Origin: Micromonosporaceae bacterium
Lineage (GTDB): Bacteria; Actinomycetota; Actinomycetes; Mycobacteriales; Micromonosporaceae
Length of the DNA stretch: 32,655 bases
Direction: 5' to 3'
Assembly (NCBI GenBank): GCA_020027875.1
Contig: JAHRHA010000062.1
Span: 1 to 32,655, forward strand
The position numbers and the translations under genes were made by a program. Below the pieces are notes generated by a model that saw only the letters and a list, made by a program, of their open reading frames with translations, was not told the DNA's origin and did not search any database. How positions within the stretch are numbered: position 1 is the stretch's first letter; the number at the start of each line of letters is the position of its first letter. Shown in pieces: positions 22,206 through 31,522 of the stretch.

Positions 22206-22294
22206 CTGCTACTCCAATCGTTAGACGGGCACGCTCCGGCAGGGGGTCACACGCCGGCGCACTCAATCGGCACTCATCAGGGTAGGAGCTGAGA

Positions 22295-22333
22295 ATTTAT
22301 GATGCTAGATATTGATTTCTTGCGATCATAAAT
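22295..22333. promoter_or_regulatory. AT-rich dyad upstream of the subtilisin gene
   Basis: ATTTATGAT (22295-22303) and ATCATAAAT (22325-22333) are perfect 9-bp inverted repeats 21 nt apart. The stretch is strikingly AT-rich for this window and lies 90-130 nt before the protease start, so it is a probable promoter/operator region. Confidence 0.5.
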
Positions 22334-22358
22334 GATACGAAGGAAGGCCGTGCTCGGT

Positions 22359-23891
22359 TCAAATGAGCACCCCTGGGTTCAATACGCCGTGCGGGTCGAG
22401 CGTCGCCTTCGCGGCCCGCAGGGCCAGCGCGAACGGCTCGGGGCGCTCCCGGTCGTACCACGGGCGATGATCGCGGCCGACCGCATGGTGGTGCGTGATG
22501 GTCCCGCCGTGGGCCAGGATCGCCTCGCTCGCCGCTGCCTTGACCCCGTCCCAGATCTGCACCCCGGCGCCGCGATGGCCGGCCGCGTACACCGTGAAGT
22601 ACGGCGCCGGCCCGTCCGGGTAGAGATGGGTCAGGCGACACGCGACCAGGGCGCCGGTCGCCGCCCCGGCCTCGACAACGCCCGCGTGCAACGCGGCGAA
22701 CCCGGCCCAGGTGCAGGCCGTCTCGAATGTCTCCACCACGACGCCGAGGCGGGCCAGCCCATCGCGGAGGTATGGCGCACCCAGGAAGGTCTCCCGCCAC
22801 TCGCTGGTCGACTCGGATCCGTCGGCGATCCCGCGCCGGGTGCGGCAGATCTCAAGCGCCCGGTCCATCGCGGCGTCGACCGGGTGGTCCGCCGACTCGA
22901 AGCCCAGCAGGAGACGGCACGAGCCATCGGTGACCCCGGCTCCGAGCATCGACTCGATGGCGTCGAGCAGGCGGCAGTTCGCCGGCTGCAGCCCGGATTG
23001 GGCCAGCTCGCGAACGGCCTCAACCGCGTCTGCGTACTCGGCGAAGCCGACGGCGGATCTCCGTACGAACGTTGGGCGCCGCTGCACTCGTACCCAGGCC
23101 TCGGTGATCACGCCGAGGGTCCCCTCGGAGCCCAGCCACAGCCGGTCTGGCGACGGCCCCGCTCCCGATGTCGGCACCCGCAGCGACGCCGCCACGCCGA
23201 CCGGCGTCACGACCCGCACCGCCTCGACGAGGTCGTCGATGTGGGTCAAGCCGGTGGCGTAGTGCCCTGCGGCCCGGGTCGCGATCCATCCCCCGAGGGT
23301 AGAGAACTCGAAGCTCTGCGGGAAGTGGCGCAGGGTCAGGCCGTGTGGGCGCAGTCCGTCCTCAATGGCCGGCCCGAGGGTTCCGGCCCGGATCCTGGCG
23401 GCGAGGCTCACCTCGTCAACCTCCAGCACACCGGCGAGATGCCGCAGGTCGAGGCTGACGTTGGGGCGGGATCGGTCGCGGCACTCGACCCCACCGACCA
23501 CGGATGTGCCGCCCCCGTAGGGGACCACGAAGAGGTCGGCGTCGGCCGCCCAGTCGAGGATGGCGGTCACATCGGCCTCCTGGCGCGGATATGCCACCAG
23601 GTCGGGCGCGGCGGCCAGGTCGCCTCGCAACGCGCGTACGACGTCCCGGTAGGCCTTGCCGTAGGTGTGGGCCACGCGGTCGCGCGCCGCCGTGGTGCAG
23701 AGCCGATCGAGGCTCTGCGGTGCCCGTACCTGCGGTTCTGGCAGTGACACGTCGGTGAGCGCAGGTATCGGCGCCAGCTCACCATCAAGGTGGAGGAACG
23801 CGCGGACCCGGTCGGCCAGCGCTGCACACGCCTGAGCGTCGAGGGCCTGGTCGGCCCAGCCCCATCCCCACCACGACCGCTCCCGAGTCAT
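22359..23891 (-). CDS. FAD-linked oxidase, alkyl-DHAP synthase-like
   Basis: This 510-residue flavoprotein has the VAO/PCMH FAD-binding domain: VPYGGGTSVVGG at 123-134, then FSTLGGWIATRAAGHYATG and GSEGTLGVITEAWVRVQ. The C-terminal cap ends with THHHAVGRDH, resembling the active-site histidines of alkyldihydroxyacetonephosphate synthase (AGPS). Bacterial members may make ether lipids or act as D-2-hydroxyacid dehydrogenases, so the reaction is open. ATG 23891 has TACTCT exactly 6 nt upstream. The frameshifted transporter ends 15 nt upstream on the same strand. Confidence 0.85.
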   Translation of the reverse strand: MTRERSWWGWGWADQALDAQACAALADRVRAFLHLDGELAPIPALTDVSLPEPQVRAPQSLDRLCTTAARDRVAHTYGKAYRDVVRALRGDLAAAPDLVAYPRQEADVTAILDWAADADLFVVPYGGGTSVVGGVECRDRSRPNVSLDLRHLAGVLEVDEVSLAARIRAGTLGPAIEDGLRPHGLTLRHFPQSFEFSTLGGWIATRAAGHYATGLTHIDDLVEAVRVVTPVGVAASLRVPTSGAGPSPDRLWLGSEGTLGVITEAWVRVQRRPTFVRRSAVGFAEYADAVEAVRELAQSGLQPANCRLLDAIESMLGAGVTDGSCRLLLGFESADHPVDAAMDRALEICRTRRGIADGSESTSEWRETFLGAPYLRDGLARLGVVVETFETACTWAGFAALHAGVVEAGAATGALVACRLTHLYPDGPAPYFTVYAAGHRGAGVQIWDGVKAAASEAILAHGGTITHHHAVGRDHRPWYDRERPEPFALALRAAKATLDPHGVLNPGVLI

Positions 23892-23897
23892 GTGGGC

Positions 23898-23903
23898 AGA
23901 GTA
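23898..23903 (-). promoter_or_regulatory. Predicted -10 of the AGPS-like gene
   Basis: TACTCT on the minus strand ends 6 nt before the ATG at 23891, predicting a leaderless transcript. Confidence 0.45.
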
Positions 23904-23906
23904 CGG

Positions 23907-25319
23907 CTACATCTCCTCGAGTTCGCGACCCTTGGTTTCGCGGACCGCCTTTATGACGAAGATGAACGCCAGCAGGGCGAACCCGGTGTAGAGCCCGTAC
24001 GCGAGGGAGAGGCCCACCCCGGCGAGCACCGGGAACGTCGTGGAGATGAGCCAGTTGGCCACCCACTGGGCGGCCGCCGCGACGGCCAGCGCGGTGGCCC
24101 GGGTGCGGTTGTTGAACATCTCACCGAGGAGCACCCAGACGACCGGTCCCCAACTCATCCCGAGACGACATAGAGATTCGCCGCGACGAGTGCAATCTTG
24201 CCAGCGGTAGGCCCGAGGGTGAGGTCGTCCCCGCTGCCGGTAGCGGCGGAGAAGCACACGGCCATGGTGCCAAGGGTGACGACCATGCCGGCCGCGCCGA
24301 TGAGCAGCAGCGGCCGGCGCCCGATTTTGTCGATGAGTGAGATGGCAATCAGCGTGGTCAGGATGTTCGTCACACTCGTGATCACGCTGATCAGCAGCGC
24401 CCGGTCCTCGGAGAAGCCGACCGCGCGCCACAGCGTGGTCGAATAGTAGAAAGATCACGTTGATGCCGACGAACTGCTGGAAGACGCAGAGCAGGATGCC
24501 CACCCAGACGATGGGTAGCAACCCGAAGCGGGGCCCGCGTAGGTCTGTCAGCTTGACCACATCGGTCGGCCCGGCCAGTGTGCGTTTGATGTCGCGTATC
24601 TGCCCGTCGACGTTCCCGCCGATGAATCGTAGGAGCACGTCGCGAGCACGCGCGAGTTGATTGATCTTGAGGAGGTAGCGGGGTGACTCGGGGATCTGCA
24701 GGGCTAGGACGCCGTAGACGACGGCCGGCACCGCCGCCGAGGCGAACATCCACCGCCACGCCGTGCCGCCCCACGGCACCGGCTCGCTCGCCCCGCCCGC
24801 GGACGCGGCGATCGCGTAGTCGACCAGAAGCGAGGTGAAGATTCCGGTGACGATGGCGAGCTGCTGCATTGACCCCAGCCGGCCGCGGATGTGCGCCGGC
24901 GCGATCTCGGCGATGTAGGCCGGGGCGATCACGGACGCGGCTCCGATGGCGATACCACCGATGATGCGCCAGGCCATGAGGCTCAGCGGGCCCCAGGACA
25001 GCGCCGACGCGATAGCGCTGACCGCGAACAGGACCGCGGCCATGAGCATGACGCGGATGCGGCCGTACCGGTCGGCGATCGGCCCGGCGAACCAGGCACC
25101 GACGGCGCAGCCCAACAGGGCGGATGAGACGACGAAGCCTAGGTAGACGTCGGAGATGCCGAACTCGGACTGGACCGCGTCGACTGTCCCGTTGATGACC
25201 GCCGTGTCGTAGCCGAACAGAAACCCGCCCAGCGCCGCGGTGGCGGCCACCAGGATGACCGGCCCGTGCGCGGTCGTCGCCGCGGTGGTGCCCGGTCCGG
25301 ACTCCTCCGCCATCTCCAC
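23907..25319 (-). pseudogene. Sugar-porter-family MFS transporter with two compensating frameshifts
   Basis: The outer parts of this 470-codon frame are a typical 12-TM sugar porter: GGFLFGYDTAVINGT in TM1, ADRYGRIRVML, PESPRYLL, and at the end WVLLGEMFNNRTRA and RETKGRELEEM. About 95 codons in the middle are nonsense in this frame. The correct residues (SLIDKIGRRPLLLIGAAG) are in another minus frame at about 24155-24450. The first shift is at an AAA run (24450-24452), which looks like one extra base; the second is near 24158-24164 (possibly 4 nt lost). Together they restore the frame but scramble TM7-TM10. It is a decayed gene or a sequencing error. The start may be ATG 25313. Confidence 0.85.
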
Positions 25320-25341
25320 ATCATGCTTCGCTCAACCCGGG

Positions 25342-25776
25342 TCACGAGGGGGGTATGCCGCTAAAGGCGACCGCCCGGGTCTGGGTCGCGATTTCCAGCT
25401 CCTCGTCGGCGGGTACCACGCACACGGCAACGGGCGCACCATCGGCGGAGACGAAGCGCCCCCCTGTGTGGCGTTTCGTTGCGGGCAGGGTCGACCGCGA
25501 TCCCGAACGCGGCCAGGCCCGACAGCGCGGCCGCCCGGACGGTCGAGGCGTTCTCCCCGACCCCAGCCGTGAACGTGACCGCGTCCAGACGGCCGAGCAG
25601 ATACGCGTAGGCCCCACGTACGCCTTGACCCGCTCGCAGTACACGTCGAAGGCCAGAGTTGCGGCCGGGTCGCCGACCGCTCGCCGGGCAAGGATCGCTC
25701 GCATGTCGTTGTCCCCGCACAACCCGAGCAGGCCGCCCCGCCGGTTGAGCAGCTCGTCGATCTCGTCCCCCTCGCC
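25342..25776 (-). pseudogene. 3' remnant of acetate kinase
   Basis: Three minus-strand frames carry consecutive pieces of the acetate kinase C-terminus: DEIDELLNRRGGLLGLCGDN with DMRAILARR and CERVKAYVG; then LLGRLDAVTFTAGVGENAST with AVDPARN; then GGRFVSADGAPVAV, with a stop at 25342-25344. Shifts fall at a C run (25612-25615) and a six-C run (25459-25464). An in-frame stop lies just upstream near 25797, and the N-terminal two thirds of the gene is absent. The frameshifts could be sequencing errors, but the truncation cannot. It lies next to the frameshifted transporter, marking a decaying stretch. Confidence 0.85.
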
Positions 25777-25812
25777 CCTCTTAGGTCCTTCTCACCGTAC
25801 GGTGCGCACGGA

Positions 25813-25818
25813 TATCCT
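25813..25818 (+). promoter_or_regulatory. Predicted -10 of the SRPBCC gene
   Basis: TATCCT ends 6 nt before GTG 25825. A perfect palindrome, CACCGTACGGTG (25793-25804), overlaps the spacer region and could be an operator. Confidence 0.5.
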
Positions 25819-25824
25819 GCGGTC

Positions 25825-26307
25825 GTGTCGGCTGACCTTACCGAGCGCATCGTTGTCGCGGCCGAGCCGTCGCGGGTGTACGACGCCGTCGCGGACGTGC
25901 ATCGCATCGCCCGCTGGAGTCCGGAGTGCTTCGCGGTGTGGGTGTATCGACGTCGCGATGGGATGCCCACTCGGTTTGTGGGCTTCAACCGCCGGCGGGG
26001 CTACGTGTGGTTCACCACCTGCCGCGTGATCATCGCCGATCCGGGGCGGGAGTTCACCTTCGACGTCAGCACCTTCGGGCAGCCCGTGTCCAGATGGGGC
26101 TACCGCTTCGCCGCCGTGGACGCCGGCACCGAGGTGACCGAGTTCTGGACCGACCGGCGTACCCCAGGCGCCCTGCGGTTGGGTCGTGTCTTCACCGGGA
26201 AGGCAGCCCGCATGCGGCCGGAAGTCAATCGCGACGGGATGCGCAGGACCCTTCGGCGGCTCAAGGCTGAACTGGAGTCGCCGGACACCTCGGCGGCGGA
26301 CGCGTAG
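25825..26307 (+). CDS. SRPBCC-fold protein (polyketide cyclase/START-like)
   Basis: This 160-residue protein fits the SRPBCC family. It has the N-terminal VVAAEPSRVYDAVADVHRIA and ARWSPE, an arginine-rich middle (RRRDGMPTRFVGFNRRRGY), and EVTEFWTDRR before the final helix. Such proteins bind hydrophobic ligands; the ligand is unknown. GTG 25825 is supported by TATCCT 6 nt upstream, which suggests a leaderless mRNA. It converges with the DUF6104-like gene, 30 nt apart. Confidence 0.8.
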   Translation: MSADLTERIVVAAEPSRVYDAVADVHRIARWSPECFAVWVYRRRDGMPTRFVGFNRRRGYVWFTTCRVIIADPGREFTFDVSTFGQPVSRWGYRFAAVDAGTEVTEFWTDRRTPGALRLGRVFTGKAARMRPEVNRDGMRRTLRRLKAELESPDTSAADA

Positions 26308-26337
26308 GTGCCGGACGCGTAGCCTCCCGGCTAGTTG

Positions 26338-26514
26338 CTAGTCGTCTTCGTCGTCGACACGCGCCAGCCACGTGGCGAAGCGCTCGATCGGCGTTTCAAA
26401 CTCGGGGTTCGCGTCGAGGAAGTCCCGCAGGCGGTCGGCGACCCACTCGACCGTGACGGTCTCCTGGCCCCGGCGCTCCACGAGTTCCTCGATGCCCCGG
26501 TCGGTGAAGTACAT
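26338..26514 (-). CDS. DUF6104-like small protein
   Basis: This 58-residue acidic protein begins MYFTDRGIEELVERRG, continues VEWVADRLRDFLDANPEFE and ends WLARVDDEDD. It matches a small actinobacterial family I recall as DUF6104, often found next to the 2-oxoglutarate decarboxylase gene, as here. Function unknown. It lies downstream of kgd on the same strand, separated by palindrome D, so it may be a separate transcript. A GAGAGAG purine run precedes the ATG. Confidence 0.82.
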   Translation of the reverse strand: MYFTDRGIEELVERRGQETVTVEWVADRLRDFLDANPEFETPIERFATWLARVDDEDD

Positions 26515-26546
26515 GGGCTCTCTCTCACTACTCCAATACTCCCGTC

Positions 26547-26602
26547 GATCAAGGGCATAGTCGCGTGGTTAGAGATCAAAGCACGCGACTACGCCCTAGA
26601 TC
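26547..26602. repeat. GATC-bounded palindrome, copy D
   Basis: This 56-nt copy has outer arms GATCAAGGGC and GCCCTAGATC, inner arms GTCGCGTG and CACGCGAC, and central GATC. It begins 16 nt beyond the kgd stop and ends 33 nt before the DUF6104 start, so it may end the kgd transcript. Confidence 0.9.
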
Positions 26603-26617
26603 GACGACAAATGGCTG

Positions 26618-29600
26618 TCAAGCGCGGGGGAGGGCCGCCTCGATGATGGCGGTCTGCTCGTATTCATGCAGCTTGATCGAGCCACCGGCCGGGGCCGCCG
26701 CGGCAGGGCGGGACACCCGGCGCATCGGCACGCCATCCAGGTGCTCGAGCAGGTTGAGGGCGATGAATGACCAGGCGCCCTGGTTGGCCGGCTCCTCCTG
26801 CACCCAGACGAAGTCCTCCGCGTTCGGGTAGCGGGCTATCTGTGCCTTCACCTCGTCGACCGGCAGCGGGTAGACCTGCTCCAAGCGGACGATCGCTGTG
26901 TCCGGGGTCCCCCGTTCCGTCCGCGCCTGCACCAGGTCGTAGTAGACCTTGCCCGAACAGAACAGGATCCGCTTCACACCCGATGGGTTGATCTCGCCCT
27001 GGTCGCCGATCACCGACTCGAACGTTCCGCTGGTGAAGTCAGCGACGGCTGACACGACGAGTTTGTGCCGCAGCAGCGACTTCGGGGTGAACACGACGAG
27101 CGGCTTCTTCTTCGGCGAGAGGGCCTGACGGCGCAGCAGGTGGAAGTAGCTTGCCGGTGTCGTCGGCACGGCCACACGCATGTTGTCCTCGGCGCACAGC
27201 TGCAGGTAGCGCTCGATGCGCCCAGACGTGTGGTCAGGTCCCTGGCCCTCATGGGAGTGCGGCAGGAGCAGCGTCAGGGAGGAACGCTGGCCCCACTTTA
27301 CCTCGCCGGATGACACAAATTCGTCCACGATGGACTGCGCCCCGTTGGCGAAGTCGCCGAACTGCGCCTCCCAAGCGACGAGGGCGTCCTCGTTCTCCAC
27401 CGAGTAGCCGTACTCGAAGCCCATCACCGCGAACTCGCTCAGCAGCGAGTCGTGTGCGAAGAACCGGCCGCCCTGGGCCGCGACGCTCTGGATCGGCAGA
27501 TAGTCGTCCCCAGACACCGCGTCCACGATGGACGCGTGGCGTTGGACGAACGTGCCGCGCCGGGAGTCCTGGCCCGACAGCCGCACCGTCACGCCCTGGT
27601 TCACCAGCGAACCGAACGCGAGGATCTCTGCGAAGCCCCAGTCGATGTCGCCCTCGACCGCCATCTTCGCCCGCCGCTGCAGCAGTTGCGCGATGCGCTT
27701 GTGCGGCGTGAAGCCCTCGGGCAGTTCGGTGTGAGCCGCACCGATGCGCGCGAGGACTCCCGGAACGACCGCGGTCTCCACCTCGGGCTCAGGTTCGTCG
27801 GTGCGCCGGCGCACGGGTGCCGACGTGGCGAAGGCGGCGTCGCGGGTCGCCTTGAAGACCTGCTCCAGTTGGGCCTGGTAATCGCGCAGGAGCTCCTCGG
27901 CCTGCTCCAGCGTGATGTCGCCGCGCCCGATCAGCTCCTCGGTGTAGATCTTGCGGACCGAGCGCTTGCCGTCGATGATCTGGTACATCTTCGGGTTGGT
28001 CATCGACGGGTCGTCGCCCTCGTTATGTCCACGACGGCGGTAGCAGACCAGGTCAACCACGACGTCCTTGTTGAACGCCTGGCGGTACTCGAAGGCCAGC
28101 CGGGCCACCCGCAACACAGCCTCCGGGTCATCGCCGTTCACGTGGAAGATCGGCGCCTGGATCATGCGGGCCACGTCGGTGGAGTAGAGCGACGATCGCG
28201 AGTACTCCGGCGCCGTGGTGAATCCAACCTGGTTGTTGATGACGACGTGAACGGTGCCGCCGGTGCGGTAACCGCGCAACTGCGACAGGTTGAGAGTCTC
28301 CGCGACGACCCCCTGGCCGGCGAACGCGGCGTCACCATGCACCAGAAGTGGCAGCACCGTGTAGCCCTCAAGCTTGAGGTCGATGCGGTCCTGCTTCGCG
28401 CGCACAATGCCTTCCAGTACCGGGTCGACGGCCTCGAGGTGCGACGGGTTCGCGACGACGCTGACCGTCGTGGCGTGCTCGCCGTCAGGCGTGGTGAACT
28501 TCCCCGTCATGCCGAGGTGGTACTTGACATCGCCGGAGCCCTGGGTGGACTTCGGGTCAAGGTGCCCCTCGAACTCGGAGAAGATCTTCTCGTACGGCTT
28601 GCCGACGATGTTCGCGAGCACGTTGAGCCGCCCGCGGTGGGCCATGCCGATGACGACCTCGTCCAGGCCGCCCTCGGCTGTGGCCTGCAGGATCTCGTCC
28701 AGCAGCGCGATGACGCTCTCGGCCCCCTCGAGGGAGAAGCGCTTCTGGCCCACGTACTTTGTCTGGAGGAAGGTCTCGAACGCCTCGGCAGCGTTGAGGC
28801 GGGTGAGGATGTGGCGCTGCTCCTCGGGTGAGGGTTTGGTGTAGCGCCGCTCGACCCGTTCCTGGATCCAGCGCCGCTCCTCCGGGTCCTGGATATGCAT
28901 GTACTCGATGCCGATGCGGCGGCAGTACGAGTCGCGCAGTACACCGAGGATGTCGCGGAGCTTCATCCGTTGCTTGCCGGCGAAGCCGCCGACCGGGAAC
29001 GACCGGTCGAGATCCCACAGGGTCAGGTCGTGCTCCCGGACATCGAGATCCGGGTGGTGCCTGACGTGATACTCCAGCGGGTCGGTGTCGGCCATGAGAT
29101 GCCCGCGCACGCGATAGGCGTGGATCAGCTCGACGACGCGGGCCGCCTTGTCGATCTGCCCTTCGGAGGTGTGCGCGACATCGCGGGTCCAGCGGATCGG
29201 CTCGTACGGGATGCGCAGCGAAGCGAAGATCTCGTCGTAGAAGCCGTGCTCGCCCAGCAGCAACTCGTGCATCGCCTTGAGGAACTCGCCGGACTGGGCG
29301 CCCTGGATAATGCGATGGTCATAAGTCGACGTCAGTGTAATGATCTTGCTGATGGCTAGCTCGGCCAGTTGGTCGTCGCTCATACCGGCGAATGCCGCCG
29401 GGTGTTCCATCGCCCCGACTCCGATGATCGTCCCTTGGCCCTGCATCAGGCGCGGCATCGAATGGACGGTGCCGATGCCGCCGGGGTTGGTCAGCGAGAT
29501 CGTGGTACCCGTGTAATCGTCCATCGTGAGCTCGTTGCGGCGCGCGCGTCGAATCACGTCCTCGTAGGCCTGCCAGAACTGCCGGAAGTCCATTGCATCG

Positions 29601-30358
29601 GTGCCTTTGATGCTCGGCACGACGAGGTTGCGAGAGCCGTCGGGCTTGGTGAGATCGATCGCGATCCCGACATTGACGACGCCGGGGGCGAGCGTCACCG
29701 GCTTTCCATCCACTGTGGAGAAGGAGCTGTTCATCTCCGGGTGCGCGACCAGGGCCTTGACGAGCGCGTAGCCGATGATGTGCGTGAAACTGACCTTGCC
29801 GCCGCGGCCGCGTGACAGGTGGTTGTTGATCACGATGCGGTTGTCCGCCAGCAGCTTCGCCGGCACCGCGCGGACACTCGTCGCGGTCGGTACCTGCAAC
29901 GAGGCGTCCATGTTGGACACGATCTTCGCGGCGACGCCCCGGATCGGCGTCGTCTGAGCGCTAGGCGCCTCCGGTGCGGCGGCGGGCGTGGTCGGCTTCG
30001 GGGCGGCGGCTGGCTTGGCGGCCGCGGGGGGAGCGACTTGGGCGGGGGCGGGCGCAGCGGGCTTGGCCGGGGCGGTCGCAGCCGGCTTCGTGGCGGCCGC
30101 GGGTTGGGCCGTCGTCGTCACGCCGGGCGCGGCGGTGCCCGTACCCTCGCCTGTTTCGGTGGTACTCGGGGCGGCCGTCGCCGGGGCGGAGTCTCCCACG
30201 GGCCGATAGTCGGCGAAGAAGTCATGCCAGGCTGAGTCCACGCTCGATGGGTCGGCGAGGTAGCGCTGGTACATGTCATCGACGATCCACTCGTTGGGGC
30301 CGAAGCCCACCAGCGGGTTGTCCGGGGAGTTCGTCGCTTGGCTGGTCACGACAGCCAT
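26618..30358 (-). CDS. kgd: Multifunctional 2-oxoglutarate decarboxylase/dehydrogenase (KGD)
   Basis: This 1246-residue enzyme fuses the E2 succinyltransferase and thiamine-dependent E1 activities of the 2-oxoglutarate dehydrogenase complex. Residues 1-50 ([20 protein letters not shown]) are the E1 N-terminal motif. An Ala/Pro-rich linker covers about 54-136. The E2 catalytic domain (about 137-365) keeps [14 protein letters not shown] with H348. E1 follows (about 380-1246), with [13 protein letters not shown] and the thiamine region [16 protein letters not shown]. Length and order match M. tuberculosis KGD. There is no lipoyl domain, as usual. ATG 30358 has GAAAGGG upstream. Confidence 0.97.
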   Translation of the reverse strand: MAVVTSQATNSPDNPLVGFGPNEWIVDDMYQRYLADPSSVDSAWHDFFADYRPVGDSAPATAAPSTTETGEGTGTAAPGVTTTAQPAAATKPAATAPAKPAAPAPAQVAPPAAAKPAAAPKPTTPAAAPEAPSAQTTPIRGVAAKIVSNMDASLQVPTATSVRAVPAKLLADNRIVINNHLSRGRGGKVSFTHIIGYALVKALVAHPEMNSSFSTVDGKPVTLAPGVVNVGIAIDLTKPDGSRNLVVPSIKGTDAMDFRQFWQAYEDVIRRARRNELTMDDYTGTTISLTNPGGIGTVHSMPRLMQGQGTIIGVGAMEHPAAFAGMSDDQLAELAISKIITLTSTYDHRIIQGAQSGEFLKAMHELLLGEHGFYDEIFASLRIPYEPIRWTRDVAHTSEGQIDKAARVVELIHAYRVRGHLMADTDPLEYHVRHHPDLDVREHDLTLWDLDRSFPVGGFAGKQRMKLRDILGVLRDSYCRRIGIEYMHIQDPEERRWIQERVERRYTKPSPEEQRHILTRLNAAEAFETFLQTKYVGQKRFSLEGAESVIALLDEILQATAEGGLDEVVIGMAHRGRLNVLANIVGKPYEKIFSEFEGHLDPKSTQGSGDVKYHLGMTGKFTTPDGEHATTVSVVANPSHLEAVDPVLEGIVRAKQDRIDLKLEGYTVLPLLVHGDAAFAGQGVVAETLNLSQLRGYRTGGTVHVVINNQVGFTTAPEYSRSSLYSTDVARMIQAPIFHVNGDDPEAVLRVARLAFEYRQAFNKDVVVDLVCYRRRGHNEGDDPSMTNPKMYQIIDGKRSVRKIYTEELIGRGDITLEQAEELLRDYQAQLEQVFKATRDAAFATSAPVRRRTDEPEPEVETAVVPGVLARIGAAHTELPEGFTPHKRIAQLLQRRAKMAVEGDIDWGFAEILAFGSLVNQGVTVRLSGQDSRRGTFVQRHASIVDAVSGDDYLPIQSVAAQGGRFFAHDSLLSEFAVMGFEYGYSVENEDALVAWEAQFGDFANGAQSIVDEFVSSGEVKWGQRSSLTLLLPHSHEGQGPDHTSGRIERYLQLCAEDNMRVAVPTTPASYFHLLRRQALSPKKKPLVVFTPKSLLRHKLVVSAVADFTSGTFESVIGDQGEINPSGVKRILFCSGKVYYDLVQARTERGTPDTAIVRLEQVYPLPVDEVKAQIARYPNAEDFVWVQEEPANQGAWSFIALNLLEHLDGVPMRRVSRPAAAAPAGGSIKLHEYEQTAIIEAALPRA

Positions 30359-30456
30359 CGCCCTTTCGTCTTCGGGGCCCGGCGTACGCGGCCGTAACCG
30401 CAGGGAGCCGGAGGTCTAAATGCGGGGTTAAGGCTACGCCTCCGCCGGCCGCGCGT

Positions 30457-30514
30457 GATCGATGCGTCCTACACACCCTGCGACCACAGGGACTATGTGA
30501 AGGACGCCTCGATC
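30457..30514. repeat. GATC-bounded palindrome, divergent copy E
   Basis: GATCGATGCGTCCT (30457-30470) pairs with AGGACGCCTCGATC (30501-30514) at 13 of 14 positions, and inner CCCTG pairs with CAGGG. Its size (58 nt) and GATC ends match copies A-D, but the sequence differs and it has no central GATC. It lies 15 nt after the ABC permease stop, upstream of kgd. Confidence 0.6.
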
Positions 30515-30529
30515 ATGGTGCACAGTGCG

Positions 30530-31522
30530 CTAGGAGATGTCCCGTTTCCGGGTGATCAGCGTGCCGACGATGCCCGCGACGATGCCGTATCCGACGAGCA
30601 CCAGGGCGCCGGCCCACCAGTCCGGTCCGTACTCGTTGAACGAGAACTGCAGCCGCTCCGGAGAGATCATGATCTGCGAGGCGACCCCCGGGATGACCAC
30701 GATGTAGCTCCAGACCCAGTCCTCCTTGATGATGAACTGCCGGATCAGGCTGAACAGCAGGAACGCGACCGGGTAGCTAAGCATGTAAAACGCCGAACCG
30801 GTGAGGGTGGCACCGAGTTGGCTTCGAATGAGTACGCCGAGCCCGACCCCGAGCACCGCCCAGATCACGAACGCGAGCAGGTTCATCAACACCGATCGGA
30901 GCACCGGCCAGTCGGTGAGGGGCACCGAGTAGTCGCTGAAGCCGAAGTATGCCGAGCCGACGGCGAGGTCGATCACGGTGACCACCGCCCAGAAGGCGGC
31001 GGCGATCATGACGGCCGCGGCGAGTTTGCTCACGATGACCCGCGTGCGGTGCGGGGTGGTGAGGAACGTCGTTGTCGCGGTCTGGTGGAAGAACTCGTTC
31101 GTCACGATCAGCGCACCCAGGATGACCATGAACAGCAGGCCGAAGAACTGGCCGGAGGTGTAGACGTTCGCGGCGCTGCGGACCAGGATCCGACCGATGT
31201 CGATCGAAGCGCGGTACTGGTCCTCCATCGCCCTGATCTCCTCGGCCGAGGGACCACCCTCGCCCGGCGGGATGTTCTTGCCGAAGTCGGGCGGCGGTTG
31301 CAGCTTCGCCTCTTCGGCGTAGCCCAGCTCGGCGTCCGCCTGGAGGATGTTGATCAACAGAGCGAGGCTCGTGGTGGCCAGCATGATGATCCCGAAGATC
31401 CACCAGGAGTTGGTGGTCCAGATCTTGAGCATCTCCGCCTTGATGAGGCGCATCGGAGTACCGCCGGCGGGGCGAAGCTGCGCCGGCGCCGCAGTCGGGC
31501 CGTGCTCGGTCACGGTTGTCAT
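30530..31522 (-). CDS. ABC-2 type transporter permease
   Basis: This 330-residue membrane protein has six predicted TM segments. TM1 is WWIFGIIMLATTSLALLINI, followed by a large extracytoplasmic loop (about 65-115), and the remaining segments are in the second half. The motif EFFHQTATTTFL after TM2 is common in ABC-2 exporters next to a single ATPase. Its start overlaps the ATPase stop (31519-31522), so the two proteins are made together. The cargo is unknown; peptides or antibiotics are common for this class. Confidence 0.88.
   Translation of the reverse strand: MTTVTEHGPTAAPAQLRPAGGTPMRLIKAEMLKIWTTNSWWIFGIIMLATTSLALLINILQADAELGYAEEAKLQPPPDFGKNIPPGEGGPSAEEIRAMEDQYRASIDIGRILVRSAANVYTSGQFFGLLFMVILGALIVTNEFFHQTATTTFLTTPHRTRVIVSKLAAAVMIAAAFWAVVTVIDLAVGSAYFGFSDYSVPLTDWPVLRSVLMNLLAFVIWAVLGVGLGVLIRSQLGATLTGSAFYMLSYPVAFLLFSLIRQFIIKEDWVWSYIVVIPGVASQIMISPERLQFSFNEYGPDWWAGALVLVGYGIVAGIVGTLITRKRDIS

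Noticed and set aside
22332..23747. A 471-codon plus-strand ORF opposite the AGPS-like gene
   Set aside because: The minus-strand frame has the FAD motifs; the plus frame is compositional noise.
27452..28831. A 459-codon plus-strand ORF inside kgd
   Set aside because: It is antisense to the conserved E1 domain and lacks any family feature.
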